Shown in pieces: positions 43,556 to 54,429 of a DNA stretch of 64,000 bases (positions are counted from its first letter, which is position 1; every line of letters begins with the position of its first letter). The notes under the pieces were generated by a model. The model did not search any database, had not been told where the DNA came from, and saw only the letters and a program-made list of their open reading frames with translations. Both the position numbers and the translations under genes were made by a program. This DNA is from Shinisaurus crocodilurus (Eukaryota > Chordata > Lepidosauria > Squamata > Shinisauridae). The stretch spans positions 6,625,980-6,689,979 of the forward strand of contig CM037877.1 of the NCBI GenBank assembly GCA_021292165.1, given 5' to 3'.

Positions 43556-43675
43556 ATGGGCTGGATCCAGATATACTCATACTCAAAGTAGGCACACTGA
43601 AATCAATGGCTAACTGAAGTTCCATTGATTTCAATGGGTCTACTCTGACTATGGCTACACCTGGATCCAACCCTT
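43556..43675. mobile_element. Palindromic MITE with GGGCTGGATCCAG ends
   Basis: Left GGGCTGGATCCAGATATACT, right CACCTGGATCCAACCC, with inner arms GAAATCAATGG / CCATTGATTTC complementary. No clear target duplication. Confidence 0.7.
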
Positions 43676-43719
43676 TATAGAAGATTAGTTTATGATAAAT
43701 GAACGGTCTCTAGACAGCG

Positions 43720-43862
43720 GGGGGTTGGTTGGGCAACTTGTGGCCCTCCAGATGTTTTGATCTACAACTCCCATCAGCCCTAGCAAGCATAGACAATGGT
43801 GAGGGATGATGGGAGTTGTAGTCCAAAACATCTGGAGGGCCATAAGTTGTCCACCCCTGCTG
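43720..43862. mobile_element. Palindromic PAL-C-type MITE
   Basis: Left GGGCAACTTGTGGCCCTCCA, right CTGGAGGGCCATAAGTTGTC. Arms are long and nearly complementary. Related to 17804-17942. Confidence 0.8.
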
Positions 43863-43869
43863 TACAGTG

Positions 43870-44560
43870 TTCAATGATTTGTTTTTCCTTAAGTTTGTTT
43901 CTAGTTTAATAGCTTTTTTGTGAATAGGTGGTTTAGGTTTGTAACCTATTCTTTCTTAATAGGTTTAACCGGTTTTTGTTCCTTGCACGCGTTCAGACTT
44001 CAGATGCCTGTATGGAGGAGGCTGGGCATAGGGAGCACAGGTCTGATCTCAACTGGCTCCTCTCCACATATTTACTGAACATGTGAAAAGGGCTACTGGC
44101 AAAACACCTATCAGTGTAAATACATAATCTCTGGAAAGGGCTGAAGCTTGAAAGAATCAAACGTGCTGCAGGTCTTGAACTCTGGATGTAGCACCTGACC
44201 CATGGACCACTTTCTCTCTGCACCACCAAGGCAGCTTATAATAAACAAGCTGGAAAATGAGCTGGGTTCTGCTGCACATGGCCAACGAATGCAGGCCCTG
44301 CTCACTTCTCCCAGATATGTAGAATCCCGCCCCATAATTTGTACGGGAAAAGCACTCTGCACATGTTCAAAGGAGCTATTCATTCATTGTCATGTTCCAG
44401 TATTCAACAGAGGCTCTGGTTGTAACCCGAACGATCAAATTCCTATTATTCCTGTACAGAAAATAACTAGGGGTTACGTAAGTTTCCCCTCCTTCATCTC
44501 TCCTTGCATTGATTTGGACCTGTGTGAATCTATTCTGTGATTGTGAGTCTTCTCCCGAAG
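43870..44560. other. Stretch without recognised gene
   Basis: No motif recognised. Confidence 0.4.
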
Positions 44561-44564
44561 CCGA

Positions 44565-44660
44565 CCAAGCTGGGCCTTCCCCAGCTTGGCATCCTCCAGA
44601 TGTGTTGGACTACAATTTCCATTCTCCCCAATTAGGCAGTGGGCTCAGGACTTCCCCTCC
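44565..44660. mobile_element. Half PAL-C MITE
   Basis: GCCTTCCCCAGCTTGGCATC, CTCCAGATGTGTTGGACTAC; only the left arm is clear. Confidence 0.6.
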
Positions 44661-44944
44661 AAGCAAGTCTGAACATTTTCTCAATGAAGCGTAAAGCAAA
44701 AGGCATCGCTAACCCATCCTTGGAGCATGCCACGCGTGGCACTGGAGTGAGCTGAGTTGGCATGAACTCAAAGACCCCGCCTGAACTGGGCTGTGGCTTA
44801 GGTGCTGCTTACGTGAGTAATAGTAAGGGGAAGGAAGACAGAGGAGGGGAAAAAAAAAATAGATCCAGCAAAACCGCCCACTCAGTTTTTATGCTGTCAA
44901 GAGAAGGGGGAGGAAAAAAACGTAAGTTGTATTTTAAGAGAAGT

Positions 44945-45116
44945 TGGTAGGCGTGGAGTTCCTTGGGGGAGGTGTCTCCAGGATCTCTCCACACATGCTT
45001 ATAAGACAAGGCAGGTCTGGGATCTGCTCAAAAGCTACAGAGAGCCAAAGAGCAGAGACTGAGGGACTCTTCCATCTTCCCACCAAGCCTAGCAGGGAGA
45101 GAAATTCAGCAGCACC
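44945..45116 (+). promoter_or_regulatory. AQP3: AQP3 core promoter and 5' UTR
   Basis: A TATA-like box (TTATAAG, 44999-45005) lies about 112 bases upstream of the AQP3 ATG, so transcription would start near 45030 and leave a 5' UTR of roughly 80-90 bases with no upstream ATG. A possible GC/CACCC-type box (GGCGTGG, 44951-44957) lies about 45 bases above the TATA box. This is read from the sequence only; the start site is inferred. Confidence 0.6.
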
Positions 45117-45225
45117 ATGGGCAGGCAGAAGGACGTGCTCACGGCCATTGGGCTGAGGCTGAGGATCAGGAATAAACTTGTCCGGCAGGCCCTGGCCGAA
45201 TGCTTGGGCACGCTGATCCTCGGTG
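45117..45225 (+). CDS. AQP3: AQP3 exon 1, aquaporin-3 N-terminus and first half of helix 1
   Basis: Aquaporin-3 is a plasma-membrane aquaglyceroporin that passes water, glycerol and urea, mostly in epithelia. The ATG at 45117 begins MGRQKD, and the exon continues through [13 protein letters not shown], which matches the AQP3 N-terminus and the start of transmembrane helix 1 in length and content. The start is well supported: it is the first ATG after a TATA-like box and sits in a good Kozak context (AGCACCATGG). The best donor is GTAAGT at 45226, giving an exon of 109 bases. As I recall, mammalian AQP3 has 108 coding bases here (36 codons). Exon 2 continues in phase 0, so as read there is one base too many around 45222-45224 (CTCGGTGGTAAGT where CTCGTGGTAAGT would keep frame). 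Either this is an assembly or real indel, or splicing differs. The gene continues with four more exons to the right. Confidence 0.95.
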
Positions 45226-45869
45226 GTAAGTGCACTGGGGATGCTGGCTTTGGGGGGGTAGGAGGTGGGAAGGAGAGATTTATTTATTTTGGGGGGGCAT
45301 GGTTATGTGCCCAAATGTACCGTAGCGTTGCAAAAATACTGAGGCTCAGCATCATGTGTTAAATGTCGGTTGCGGCGGGGATGGTTTTTGATTCTGTGCG
45401 ATCCAGCAGGCACTGAGCAGGGGGAGAGTTGAGCATAGATGCTCTCCTGCACAAGCCCCACTGAGATGAAAGGGAAGATCTGTGGAAGATCTGAGCTGCG
45501 CTACTGGGCGAACACCATTCATTTTAACAGGGCTTGTGCGGCGAAAATCCCCCGTACGATTGTGCCCTTGAGGGTTTTGCCTTCAGAAGGTAGGGAGAAA
45601 TGAAAATAAAACATTTCCCCCCCCCCCTAAAATCAAATGTTTTGGAAGAGACTAGCTTTGGAGTTACATAGAAATGTAGTTCTGTGGCTACAACTGAAGT
45701 GCTCTGTGTAACTGGAAATCTTGCATATTTGCACACCAAATTTGCTCCTCAAAAGATAAATCCCTGTTCAAGTTTGGATTTTTTTTTTTTTTTTTTGCAA
45801 TATTCCTTGTAATCTCTTCCCACACCCCAGAATTCATGTGTGGAATTCTCTGTCTGTACAGCTAATATT

Positions 45870-46030
45870 CATGGCCTGTGGCTTATGCTGGCTCAGCTTG
45901 CCGGAGCGTGGAAAGCTAAGCAGGGTCAGGCCTGGTTATTACTTGGATGGGAGACCCCTCCTCTAGTTTCCTGCACTGAGCAGGGGGTTGGACTCGATAG
46001 CCTTGTAGGCTCCTTCCAACTCTATGACAT
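45870..46030 (+). mobile_element. Chimeric SINE: 5S rRNA-derived head and CR1-type tail
   Basis: 45908-45955 (GGAAAGCTAAGCAGGGTCAG, then CCTGGTTATTACTTGGATGG and GAGACC) is the internal-promoter region of 5S rRNA with few changes. After a short joint (CCTCCTCTAGTTTCCTGCA) it continues as a CR1 3' end: GAGCAGGGGGTTGGACTCGA, CCTTGTAGGCTCCTTCCAAC and TCTATGAC. A second copy with the same joint lies on the minus strand at 48797-48927. Confidence 0.85.
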
Positions 46031-46049
46031 CTATTAAATCTATGAAACC

Positions 46050-46780
46050 TTAATTTTCACAACAGTCTTATAAGGTCTGTCCTCATCATAAGTCTCATTT
46101 TACAGAGTAAGAACTGAGTCAGTTTAGGTGTATACCTACGGTGTTTTAAGTGTACCCTTAAAATGTGAAGCGTCAAGGCAGCAAACACATACTTGAAAAC
46201 ATGTATGTCATACAGGCGCCTTCATTAGGGAGCCAGAACTGGCTGCAGATCTCAGATGAGTGAATCTTCAGTGGCAAAATTGGATTTGCGCTGCATGATG
46301 TGTGAAATGGCCCTTGGTGCCTTGGTGAACACCCCCCAGCCAGCCCAGAGTTCACTTGGTGCTTGGACCCAGATCTAAATCTCAGGCGCTAAATGCAGCA
46401 ATCCATGCTGAGTCCGTACTCTTCCGAATATATGATACATCCATACTGAATTATAGGGGAAATGCTTTTTTGGGAGTGGGCGGGAGGAGAAATCCCATTT
46501 GTCATTGTAAAAAGGGAGATAACTCAGCAATAGCCATTTTTCAGTTTGCTGCCAATCCAAAAGCGTCCGTGCAGCTAATCCGGGTGCTTCCAGATGAGGC
46601 ATTGATTGTGCGGTCACACTGACTCATTCACAGCGTTTTACGGGGAGTCCAAACGTGCCGTCTTCCATTTGTAGCCCTCCCATGTTTTCCTACTGCCCCC
46701 CCCCCCCAGTCCCTATAGCACATCTTCTTGGAAGAAGTGGTGGGGAAAATGCGGGAGGTTCACAAGTGGGCGATGGCATC
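46050..46780. other. Intronic stretch, no recognised exon
   Basis: Holds C- and G-runs. GGGTGCTTCCAGATGAGGCA near 46581 resembles the left end of the 58451 element. Confidence 0.4.
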
Positions 46781-46784
46781 GGGG

Positions 46785-46965
46785 GGGGGGGTGCTTCCAG
46801 ACGGAGGGCTACCGATGAGAAGACGTCCTGCCGCTATTCTGTCTCTTCTTCCCCTTGATGGATTTTTGGCAAAAAGACAGAAGAAGCAATGGGGAGGAAA
46901 AATGGGAGGGTTACTACAAGTGGACGAAAACATCACCTGGACCCCTTCTAAAGCTCTGTGAATGA
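46785..46965. mobile_element. MITE-like element with GGGTGCTTCCAGACGG end
   Basis: Left end GGGTGCTTCCAGACGGAGGG. The interior is parallel to 58451-58642 (ATGGATTTTT..., AGAAGAAGCAATGGG..., GGGAGGGTTAC, CAAGTGGA). The right end is not preserved. Confidence 0.5.
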
Positions 46966-47568
46966 GGCAGGGTGACCGCACGAGGCTGGCAAGGGTAATT
47001 CTCCCTCCCACGTGCACTGGGCTGGCCTGGAAAGCCGCAGGATTTCTCATTTCTTCTTGTGGGTAAGAGAAGGAGGGGGGAATCCCCCCCCCTCCCTTGT
47101 ACTCAGCCGCAGGGAGCTTTGCAAAACAGACATTTCACCACTTTGCGAAATGTCAGTGTGTGAGACCAGGAAGTGGGCGAAGATTAACCCTTCCTGCACC
47201 CCTTCTCCTCAGATATCCCATCAAATCACACACAGACAGACTTCTCCCCGCATCACCATGTGGATGGGCACATGCTTTTATATGTTCACGGAGATAAAGA
47301 ATCAAATGATCTGCAGTGTGAAACTATGGCACAGGCATCTGATGCATATCGTCGTGTCCAATGTTCCACCACCCTCACGAGAAGTGCTTTCCAAGCAAGG
47401 GTGTGCAGGATTGCTCATTTAAGTACGGTACCTTCTTTTTTAAACATTTGTTTAAGTGCCTGCCTGCTTAGACAAATGTTTACACACACACCAACTTGAG
47501 TGGTGAGAAATTCAAGAGCAACACTACAGTTTCCTTTGAATGTGAAAAAGCGCTGGAGATTTATAGTA

Positions 47569-47825
47569 CAGTAATACCTTGGATTGCAAGTAATGTGGTT
47601 TGAGAGTGCTTTGCAAGACAAGCAAATTTTAAAATATTTATTTATTTATTTTTTTGACTTGATATACAAGCAACGCCTTGCAATATAAGTACCGTAGTAC
47701 GGCTTAAATTAAAAATCTCTGTACAATTTTTTTTTGGGGGGGGGGATTTCGTTTTGATATAAGAGTGTTTTGGATTACAAGCACGTTTCCGGAATGAATT
47801 ATGCTCTCAATCCAAGGCATGACTG
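47569..47825. mobile_element. Tc1/mariner-pogo (Tigger-like) MITE
   Basis: 257 bases, left CAGTAATACCTTGGATTGCA, right TCAATCCAAGGCATGACTG, flanked by TA on both sides. The reverse complement of 38880-39129 with moderate divergence. Confidence 0.88.
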
Positions 47826-47834
47826 TATCTTAAG

Positions 47835-47912
47835 GTGATACTGGCCAGGGCATGCTGGGAGTTGTAGGCTGTTTTTTTTTCTGTCTAAACTTGCATAGGA
47901 TTGCGCCCTTAG
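47835..47912. repeat. PAL-D half copy
   Basis: GCATGCTGGGAGTTGTAGGC then TCTGTCTAAACTTGCATAGG and ATTGCGCCC; one arm. Confidence 0.65.
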
Positions 47913-48796
47913 AAATATCTGCTTCAAATATAAAAGGGGGGCATAAGTGGCAGTGAATAGGGCTAAAGCAGGAAGAGGATTCCAAGGGATCCCCTCGCAT
48001 GGCCCACCTCCTCCGGTCCACCAAACCCTAGTCCGAAACGCTCCCCCACTGTCTGTCCATTTCAACGGCAAACCACTTCTTCTGGCTGCCTCTCTGCACC
48101 CTCCCATGAGCTGGAGGGGCGTCATATTCACCAAACTGTGATGGGGATCACATTCCAAAAGCCGGAGAGAAATTCCCAGCTTTCAGGCGACCGTCTCCCG
48201 CCCTTAGCTCACATGGATCCCGTTGATCAGCTCTCCTCAGGCATCGCCAGATCATTCGCCAGAGAAACCCCTGTGTATTTGGCCTACAGAAGTAACAATA
48301 AAATTATCTTCCATCTACCCCAGGGCCAAATTCCTAAAGGGCAGCCATATTAGTCAATTCCCCCAGCCACACCTTACCTGGACCTGCACTGCAACCTGAT
48401 CCTATCTTCTCTGTACTAATTTTTCAGTCACTGGCAGCTCCCTCTAGCCCATTTTATCCATCTAATATTGATTGTAATCTTCCTCGTCACTGAACGCCTC
48501 ACTTCTGCTGCACCTTGCATGTTGTTGATGTGAAGGAAACCATGAATCGGAGTGGCAGCGATGGATTGTCTTTTCCTTTATGTTTTCAAGTGGACCCATC
48601 AATGCACATGGCAACTTACTGCGTAACAAAAGTAAAAGAAGACAGATCCCTGCCCCCAAGAAGTTTACAGTTGAAAGTTAGACAGTGGCATAGGATTGGG
48701 CCTGGACAATGGAGGGAAGGAAAGGATGGGAGAGGCAGGGGGGAGGAAAGGAAGAATTTCATGGGGAAACTGTTTTGTTTTAAAGTGGGCACGGGA

Positions 48797-48927
48797 GGAT
48801 CATAGGATCATAGAGTTGGAAGTGGCCTACAAGGCCATCAAGTCCAATCCCCTGCTCAATGCAGGAAACTAGAAGAAGGGTCTCCCAGCCAAGTAATAAC
48901 TAGGCCTGACCCTGCTTAGCTTTCCTG
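48797..48927 (-). mobile_element. Chimeric 5S/CR1 SINE, second copy
   Basis: On minus: GGAAAGCTAAGCAGGGTCAG, CCTAGTTATTACTTGGCTGG, GAGACC, joint CTTCTTCTAGTTTCCTGCA, then the CR1 tail and TCTATGATCCTATGATC. The identical joint to 45870-46030 shows a true SINE family rather than a chance insertion. Confidence 0.85.
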
Positions 48928-48929
48928 CC

Positions 48930-49152
48930 TGAGGCCAAGGCCAAGATGGCGCCCCCTCTTGTTCCATGTTCAAAAGCTGACCTGGCTAGCGGTTGACTAC
49001 CTCTTCAACACGGGCAATAGGACAGCATCCCCCACCACACCTGACCGGAGCAGGCTAGCTCAGGGGGGAGCAGGGCAGGCTTTGATGCTGCCACCCGGCA
49101 TCTGCTGCCTTAGGCGACCGCCTCACCCTGCCTAATGGTAGGGCTGGCCCTG
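48930..49152 (-). mobile_element. hAT-like element, CAGGGCCAGCCC family
   Basis: On minus it starts CAGGGCCAGCCCTACCATTA and continues GGCAGGGTGAGGCGGTCGCC. Related to 12119. The other end lies against the 5S SINE. Confidence 0.6.
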
Positions 49153-49159
49153 GTGACTG

Positions 49160-50105
49160 TGTATATGACCAGGCTTCAGAGTCAGCAATGGAGAATGGGG
49201 GGGGGGAGTTGTCCCATGCTGGCCCCTGTGGTGGCTGCAGACGATGGGAGTTGTAGTCCAACACACCTGGAAGTCGCCAAGTTTGGGGAGGCTGGACTGG
49301 AGGTTCCAAAGTGTCTTGAAAGCATGTGATCCAATTCCAACTTCAGCATCGTGGTGTGAATCAGAGTGACTGTGATAGAATTGAATTAACTGGGGAAGAC
49401 TTAGGGCTGCAACTTTAATCGATTAGTTGGTTGGTTAATCGGTTTTTGAGACTTTTGATGAACTTAAAAGGTGCCCTGATTGATTGGGCAGAAGATTATT
49501 GTTTTTACATTAAAAAAAAACTATTCGCTTAAATCCAACGCCGCATGAACGGACGTCCCTTTGCGTGATGGGGCTTCCCCGTGGGACTTCCCACACCTCC
49601 TGAATCTGCTGATGGAATTTTACAGGGGGTCTGGATGACATTGCCTTCAGTTCTTAACCCTCCCATGTTTCCCCACCATGTTCCCCAACTTTTTTAATTA
49701 CCGGGGGGGGGGGGGGAAAACAGTTAAGGAGGAAAAACCAGAATAGCTGAACAGGGCCTTTAGTGTCAGGAGCTCTCCGCCTGGAAGCCGCCCAAGCACG
49801 TCATAGGGTTGTTGTGCTGGAAAACTCACGTAGTAGTTAACTGACTTTAAACCCCAGTGAGAACTTGTACTCTTTGTTGAGATCTGGCATGCCTTGAGCA
49901 ATTCCTGGTCTCTGAAAGTGCCAGATGTAATTAACGAAGCCGCACACGCCCAACAATCACTCATTCCAGATTGGTATCACGTCTTTATGAAAAAATGACA
50001 GAAACCTATGAACGCTCCCGGTGGGGGAGTCTTCCGTTGGATGCTCCTGACTTGAGACGCTTAGCACCCCCTCCCCTGGGATACATCTCAAGCGGGGAAA
50101 CTGCT
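49160..50105. other. Intronic stretch, small repeats only
   Basis: Half PAL-C arm at about 49243-49292 (GATGGGAGTTGTAGTCCAAC), a G-run near 49705. No exon. Confidence 0.4.
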
Positions 50106-50109
50106 TTTT

Positions 50110-50455
50110 ATTTTTATTTTATTTATTATTAATATTTATTTATCGCCCATCTGGCCGGCAACCAGCCACCCTGGGCGATGTACACAGAATAAAAGCAATA
50201 AAATACATTTAAAACAATATAAAAATTTTAAAATCTTAACCCACCCCATATTCCCGCCTGAACAACCAGGTTTTTAATGAGCGACGGAAGCTCATCAGAG
50301 AGGGGGCATGGCGGAGGTCACTCGGGAGAGAGTTCCACAGTACGGGGGCCGCCACAGAAAAGGCCCTCTTCCTCGTCCCCACCAGTCTAGCTGCTCTGGC
50401 TGAAGGGACAAGGAGAACGCCATCCGTGGCAGATCTTGTTGAGCGGCCCACTTGG
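50110..50455 (-). mobile_element. LINE C-terminus and 3' end
   Basis: Minus-strand frame 50451-50236 includes RKRAFSVAAPVLWNSLPSDL and SFRRSLKTWLF, a typical LINE RT C-terminal tail. The 3' UTR ends in AT-rich (TTTA)n near 50110. Same family as 41600-41835. Confidence 0.85.
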
Positions 50456-52139
50456 TGTTGCTGGCATCTCAGTAATTTTTTTTTTAATTAATAAGATGTA
50501 AGGAGTACTGAGTTCCAGACACATTAATTTCACCAGGGACTGGCCGTGCTGGGGCATCACAGATCTGCAGGGCAGGCCCTAACTGACAGCAGGGTCTCCG
50601 CACCTTGCAGGGTTGGTATCTAACTGCCACCCACACCCATCCTGCTTGGCAGGGTGGGGCTGCTGGGTACATAAGAGCGGCTGCAATAAAGCTGAATTCA
50701 AACTCCTGTGCAGAAAGGGAAAGTGTCACGGGGAAACTGGCCTCCAGCCAGGGCTGGGCTGAGCTGGGGGGCGGGGGGCCCGAAGGAAAAAAAAAAAACA
50801 GCAAGAAGAAATTTCCCAGAAAACCTGCCACCCCATGTGAGGCCAAACCAGACATCACGGGGTCTTCATGCAATGAGCAATGTGTTCTTTAAAAAAAAAC
50901 ACACACGACCCCACCAGGAACGAAGTACTATAGCAACCAGGGCATGCATGATCTGGATCAGGACTGGGGGTGGGTGGGAGCAGGGGAGACTTTAACGCGT
51001 CGCCCCCACCCACCGTGATCCGATCTGGATCAGGAGGAACGCTCCCTTCTTTTGGATGCAAATAGCAGCTCCGGGGGGGGGTGAGGGTGGGGAGGGAGGA
51101 CAACCGTGTGTGTTGTGTGTGGGGGGGGAGGGTTAAAGACCGCTCCCCCCTTTCTCCAGATTCCTCCCCCACAGTCGCTAATATCGACTTTAAAATGGCT
51201 GATGGCGTGCATAACGGCACATCTGATTTGGAGTTCGTCTCCTGCAGCAAAAAGGTACACGGTCAACGACAGATGTTACATGGGAGGCTCAGCTCAGGAC
51301 CTGTCTTCTAACGCTTGACAGGGACACTGCTGGCCTGGCCTTGACTCTGTTGACCACAGGGCCCAGCCTGGGTCTTTTTCACAGAGCCCCGAGGGTTCAT
51401 TGGTGCCGACAGAAGGTCCGTCGTCGTCGTCCCCCAGCTTAATTGCCATGCAGGGGCAATTTTCAAGGAGGACCACAGCTGGGAAGGGAAGGGTTAACCC
51501 TCCCCTCATGCTGCAACACACACACACAACCCCCCCCCCCACCCTGCATGGCAATTCAGGTGTGTGTGTGTGTGCATTTTCGGGGCAGTTGGAGACTATG
51601 AAGGTAGCCTCAGTGGCTGTGATCATGAGCAGAAGCGCAGCAGCGGCGGCGGGTGAGGGGCTGCTTAACCCTTCCCCACCCTGTTTTCCCACTCAACATC
51701 CAAAAAGATATAGAGCCCTCCTCCATCACTGGCATCCTGTGTTATGTGCTGTGTGGTCTGTTTGGGGGCTGTTGGACATCGGCTCTTGGTACGGTACTTG
51801 TATTTTGTACTTTGGAGTTAATTCCCACGCTTTGTGGCTGCGCTATTACACCAGTTGTAGGGTGTGTGTGTGTGTGTGTTCCTTGTTCCCCTGGTGTAGA
51901 TTAAACTTAGTGTTGCAGCTTCCCCAGGCTCACCTGCGTGTGGCACCAGTGAAGGCATGAGGGCAAGCCCCCGTGTTGAGTCGCTGCCCTGGTGCAAAAT
52001 TGTGGCTGTTTTGCTACATCGGTACGGCTCATGATTTTGCTAAGGACCTGTGCAGATAGTCAGCTGCCTTGGCCAGCAAGCCCCGTATCCTTGGACTGTG
52101 GACTCCGGTATGCATTGCTGGATACCTCTCTTTGTTCTC

Positions 52140-52805
52140 TTGCCAACACTGGACTGCATTAATAGAAGTATAGCTTCCAAATCGCGGGAAGTACTAGTTC
52201 CCCCTCTACTCAGCACTGGTTAGGCCTCATCTTGAGTACTGCGTCCAGTTCTGGGCACCTCACTTTAAGAAGGACTTAGACAAACTGGAGAGTTCCGAGG
52301 AGGTAAACAGGAAGATAAAGGGACTGGAAACAGGCCATATGAGGAGAGACTGAAAGAACTGGGGTTCATAAGATTATTGAGGGCCTAAGGCTATCAGAAC
52401 CCTGCTCAGGCAGACTAGAGAGGGTCTCCCATATACGTAGTGCGCTCTAGCTTCCACGCTAGACAGTTAAGCCCGCTTAGCCTTCAAAGAGGAAAGGGGA
52501 ATATGATCGACACTCTTCAGATTGGGATGTCACACAGAGGAGGGCCAGGATCTCTTCTCGATCATCCCAAACTGCAGGACATGGAATAATGTGCTCAAGT
52601 TACAGGAAAAACTTCCTGACTGTTAGAGCAATATGCCAATGAAACCAATGACCTAGGGAGGTGGTGGGCTCTCCCACACTGGAGGCATTCAAGATGCAGC
52701 TGGACAGCCATTTGTCAGGGATGCTTTAACTTGGATTCCTGCGTTGAGCAGGGGGTTGGACACGATGGCCTTATAGGCCCCTTCCAACTCTACAATTCTA
52801 TTATT
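52140..52805 (+). mobile_element. CR1 LINE 3' part, with insertion
   Basis: Starts near AATAGAAGTATAGCTTCCAA, includes TTAGGCCTCATCTTGAGTAC and ends with CCTTCCAACTCTACAATTCT. An unrelated segment at about 52371-52486 interrupts it. Frames are broken. Confidence 0.88.
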
Positions 52806-53432
52806 TCTGCTTCTCAGCCAGGAGCAGGGAAAGATCTGTCTGGAAGTCATTGTATTAAAAGCTTCTCAATCCTTTCCTTTCCTCTCCCCTCCCTTTGCTA
52901 TAATGCCCAGATCATCTTTTGTGGGGATGTCTGGAAGGAAGAAAGGATTAAAAAAACAATCCTCAAAGAGAGCTGGAAGGCAAGCATCTGGGATGCGGCG
53001 CAATGCATTTCCCTTCTCTGTAGGGCTGCTCACAATTAAGATGGCCTGGCAGTGCCTTCCTAGCACAGAGGAAGTGGGACGATTCTTTCCAGGTCTGCTC
53101 ATACTTTCAAGAAGAGCTATATAACTGTTTCCAAAGTCAAAGCCAGCTTGGGGTAATCTTTTAAGACATTTAGTCACAGAGAGATGAATCAAGACCAGAG
53201 CATGTAGATTTTCAAAAATTAGTTTTTACTCCCTAAATCTGATACACTAGGCTAAAGGTGTGTTTTTTTAAACCCTGAGTAAATGCATGCTTCCAGAGTA
53301 GTTGGGTGTAAGAGCTCTAGTTTTAGCTGATTGAAATGAGCTGTCCCTCAGCAGCTGAGATGTTACGGAATGTTAATGAACATTCCAACTTCTCAGATTT
53401 TTTTTTTAAACAGTCAACAACCTTGGCAGAAG

Positions 53433-53434
53433 GA

Positions 53435-53466
<32 letters not shown>
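53433..53466. repeat. (TG)n microsatellite
   Basis: About 16 units. Confidence 0.9.
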
Positions 53467-53954
53467 CTGTGGTGGGAAGTGGTTCAGCAGAGAAGGGAGT
53501 AGATACAGCTACTGATCCATTGGGTAACTGCTTGTGTGTGTGAATGGTTATGTGTGAATGGGTGTGTGTGAATGGGGGGACTATGAGAAATTAAAGGAGA
53601 AAATGACACAGAGAAGATGTCAGAGCAATAAGACAATGGAATCACACTAACGGAGTCGTCCTCCCACTTGAGCATTTGCAGTGGACAGACATTGCAGAGA
53701 TCTTGACCATTCTGTGAGCTCTTCGAGGCCTGTGTCTTCCACTACTTTCTATGATTATGTTCGTTGAAACTGCATCTGGATTTAGAACCTGTGCATTTTT
53801 CCACCATGGAAATAGGCGATCACATCAGAACCATCAGGGGATACTTAAGGGAGGCAGTTAAGCCATAAATGGAAAAGGTGGTAAGAAGAGACATGGAACC
53901 TACTTTGTCTCTCCCTAGGGTATCTTGCTAATTTTAATGTTTAATTTCCCTGCG

Positions 53955-54428
53955 TGAAAGGAAGGAGGTAGACAAACTGGAGAAGGTTCAAAGGAGGGCA
54001 ACAAAGATGATAAAGGGACCGGAAACAAGGCCCTACGAGGAGAGACTGAAAGAACTCGGCATGTTTAGCCTTCAGAAGAGGAGACTGAGGGGAGATATGA
54101 TCGCACTCTTCCAGTACTTGAAGGGTTGTCATACAGATGAGGGCCAGGATCTCTTCTCGATCATCCCAGTTTGCAGGACACGGAATAATGGGCTCAAGTT
54201 ACAGGAACCCAGATCCCACCTGAACATCAGAAAAAATTTCCTGACTGTTAGAGCAATAAGACAATGGAACCAATTACCTAGGGAGGTGGTGAGCTCTCCC
54301 ACTCGAGGCATTCAAGGTGAAGCTGGACGGCCATCTGTCAGGGATGCTTTGACCTGGATTCCTGCATTGAGCAGGGGGTTGGACTTGATGGCCTTGTAGG
54401 CCCCTTCCAACTCTACTTTTCTATGATT
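53955..54428 (+). mobile_element. CR1 LINE 3' part, largely open frame
   Basis: 54007-54290 codes for [20 protein letters not shown] and the following CR1 C-terminus as in 16866-17564 (mirror orientation), frameshifting near 54300. Ends TCTACTTTTCTATGATTC. Confidence 0.92.
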
Positions 54429-54429
54429 C

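Noticed and set aside
45905..45960. A 5S rRNA gene
   Set aside because: Only about 50 bases of the 5S internal promoter region are present and the sequence passes directly into a CR1 tail, with the same joint in a second copy. It is a SINE.
51400..51960. A 186-codon frame in AQP3 intron 1
   Set aside because: Contains (CA)n and (TG)n coding for Thr/His and Val/Cys runs; no conserved motif or splice signals.
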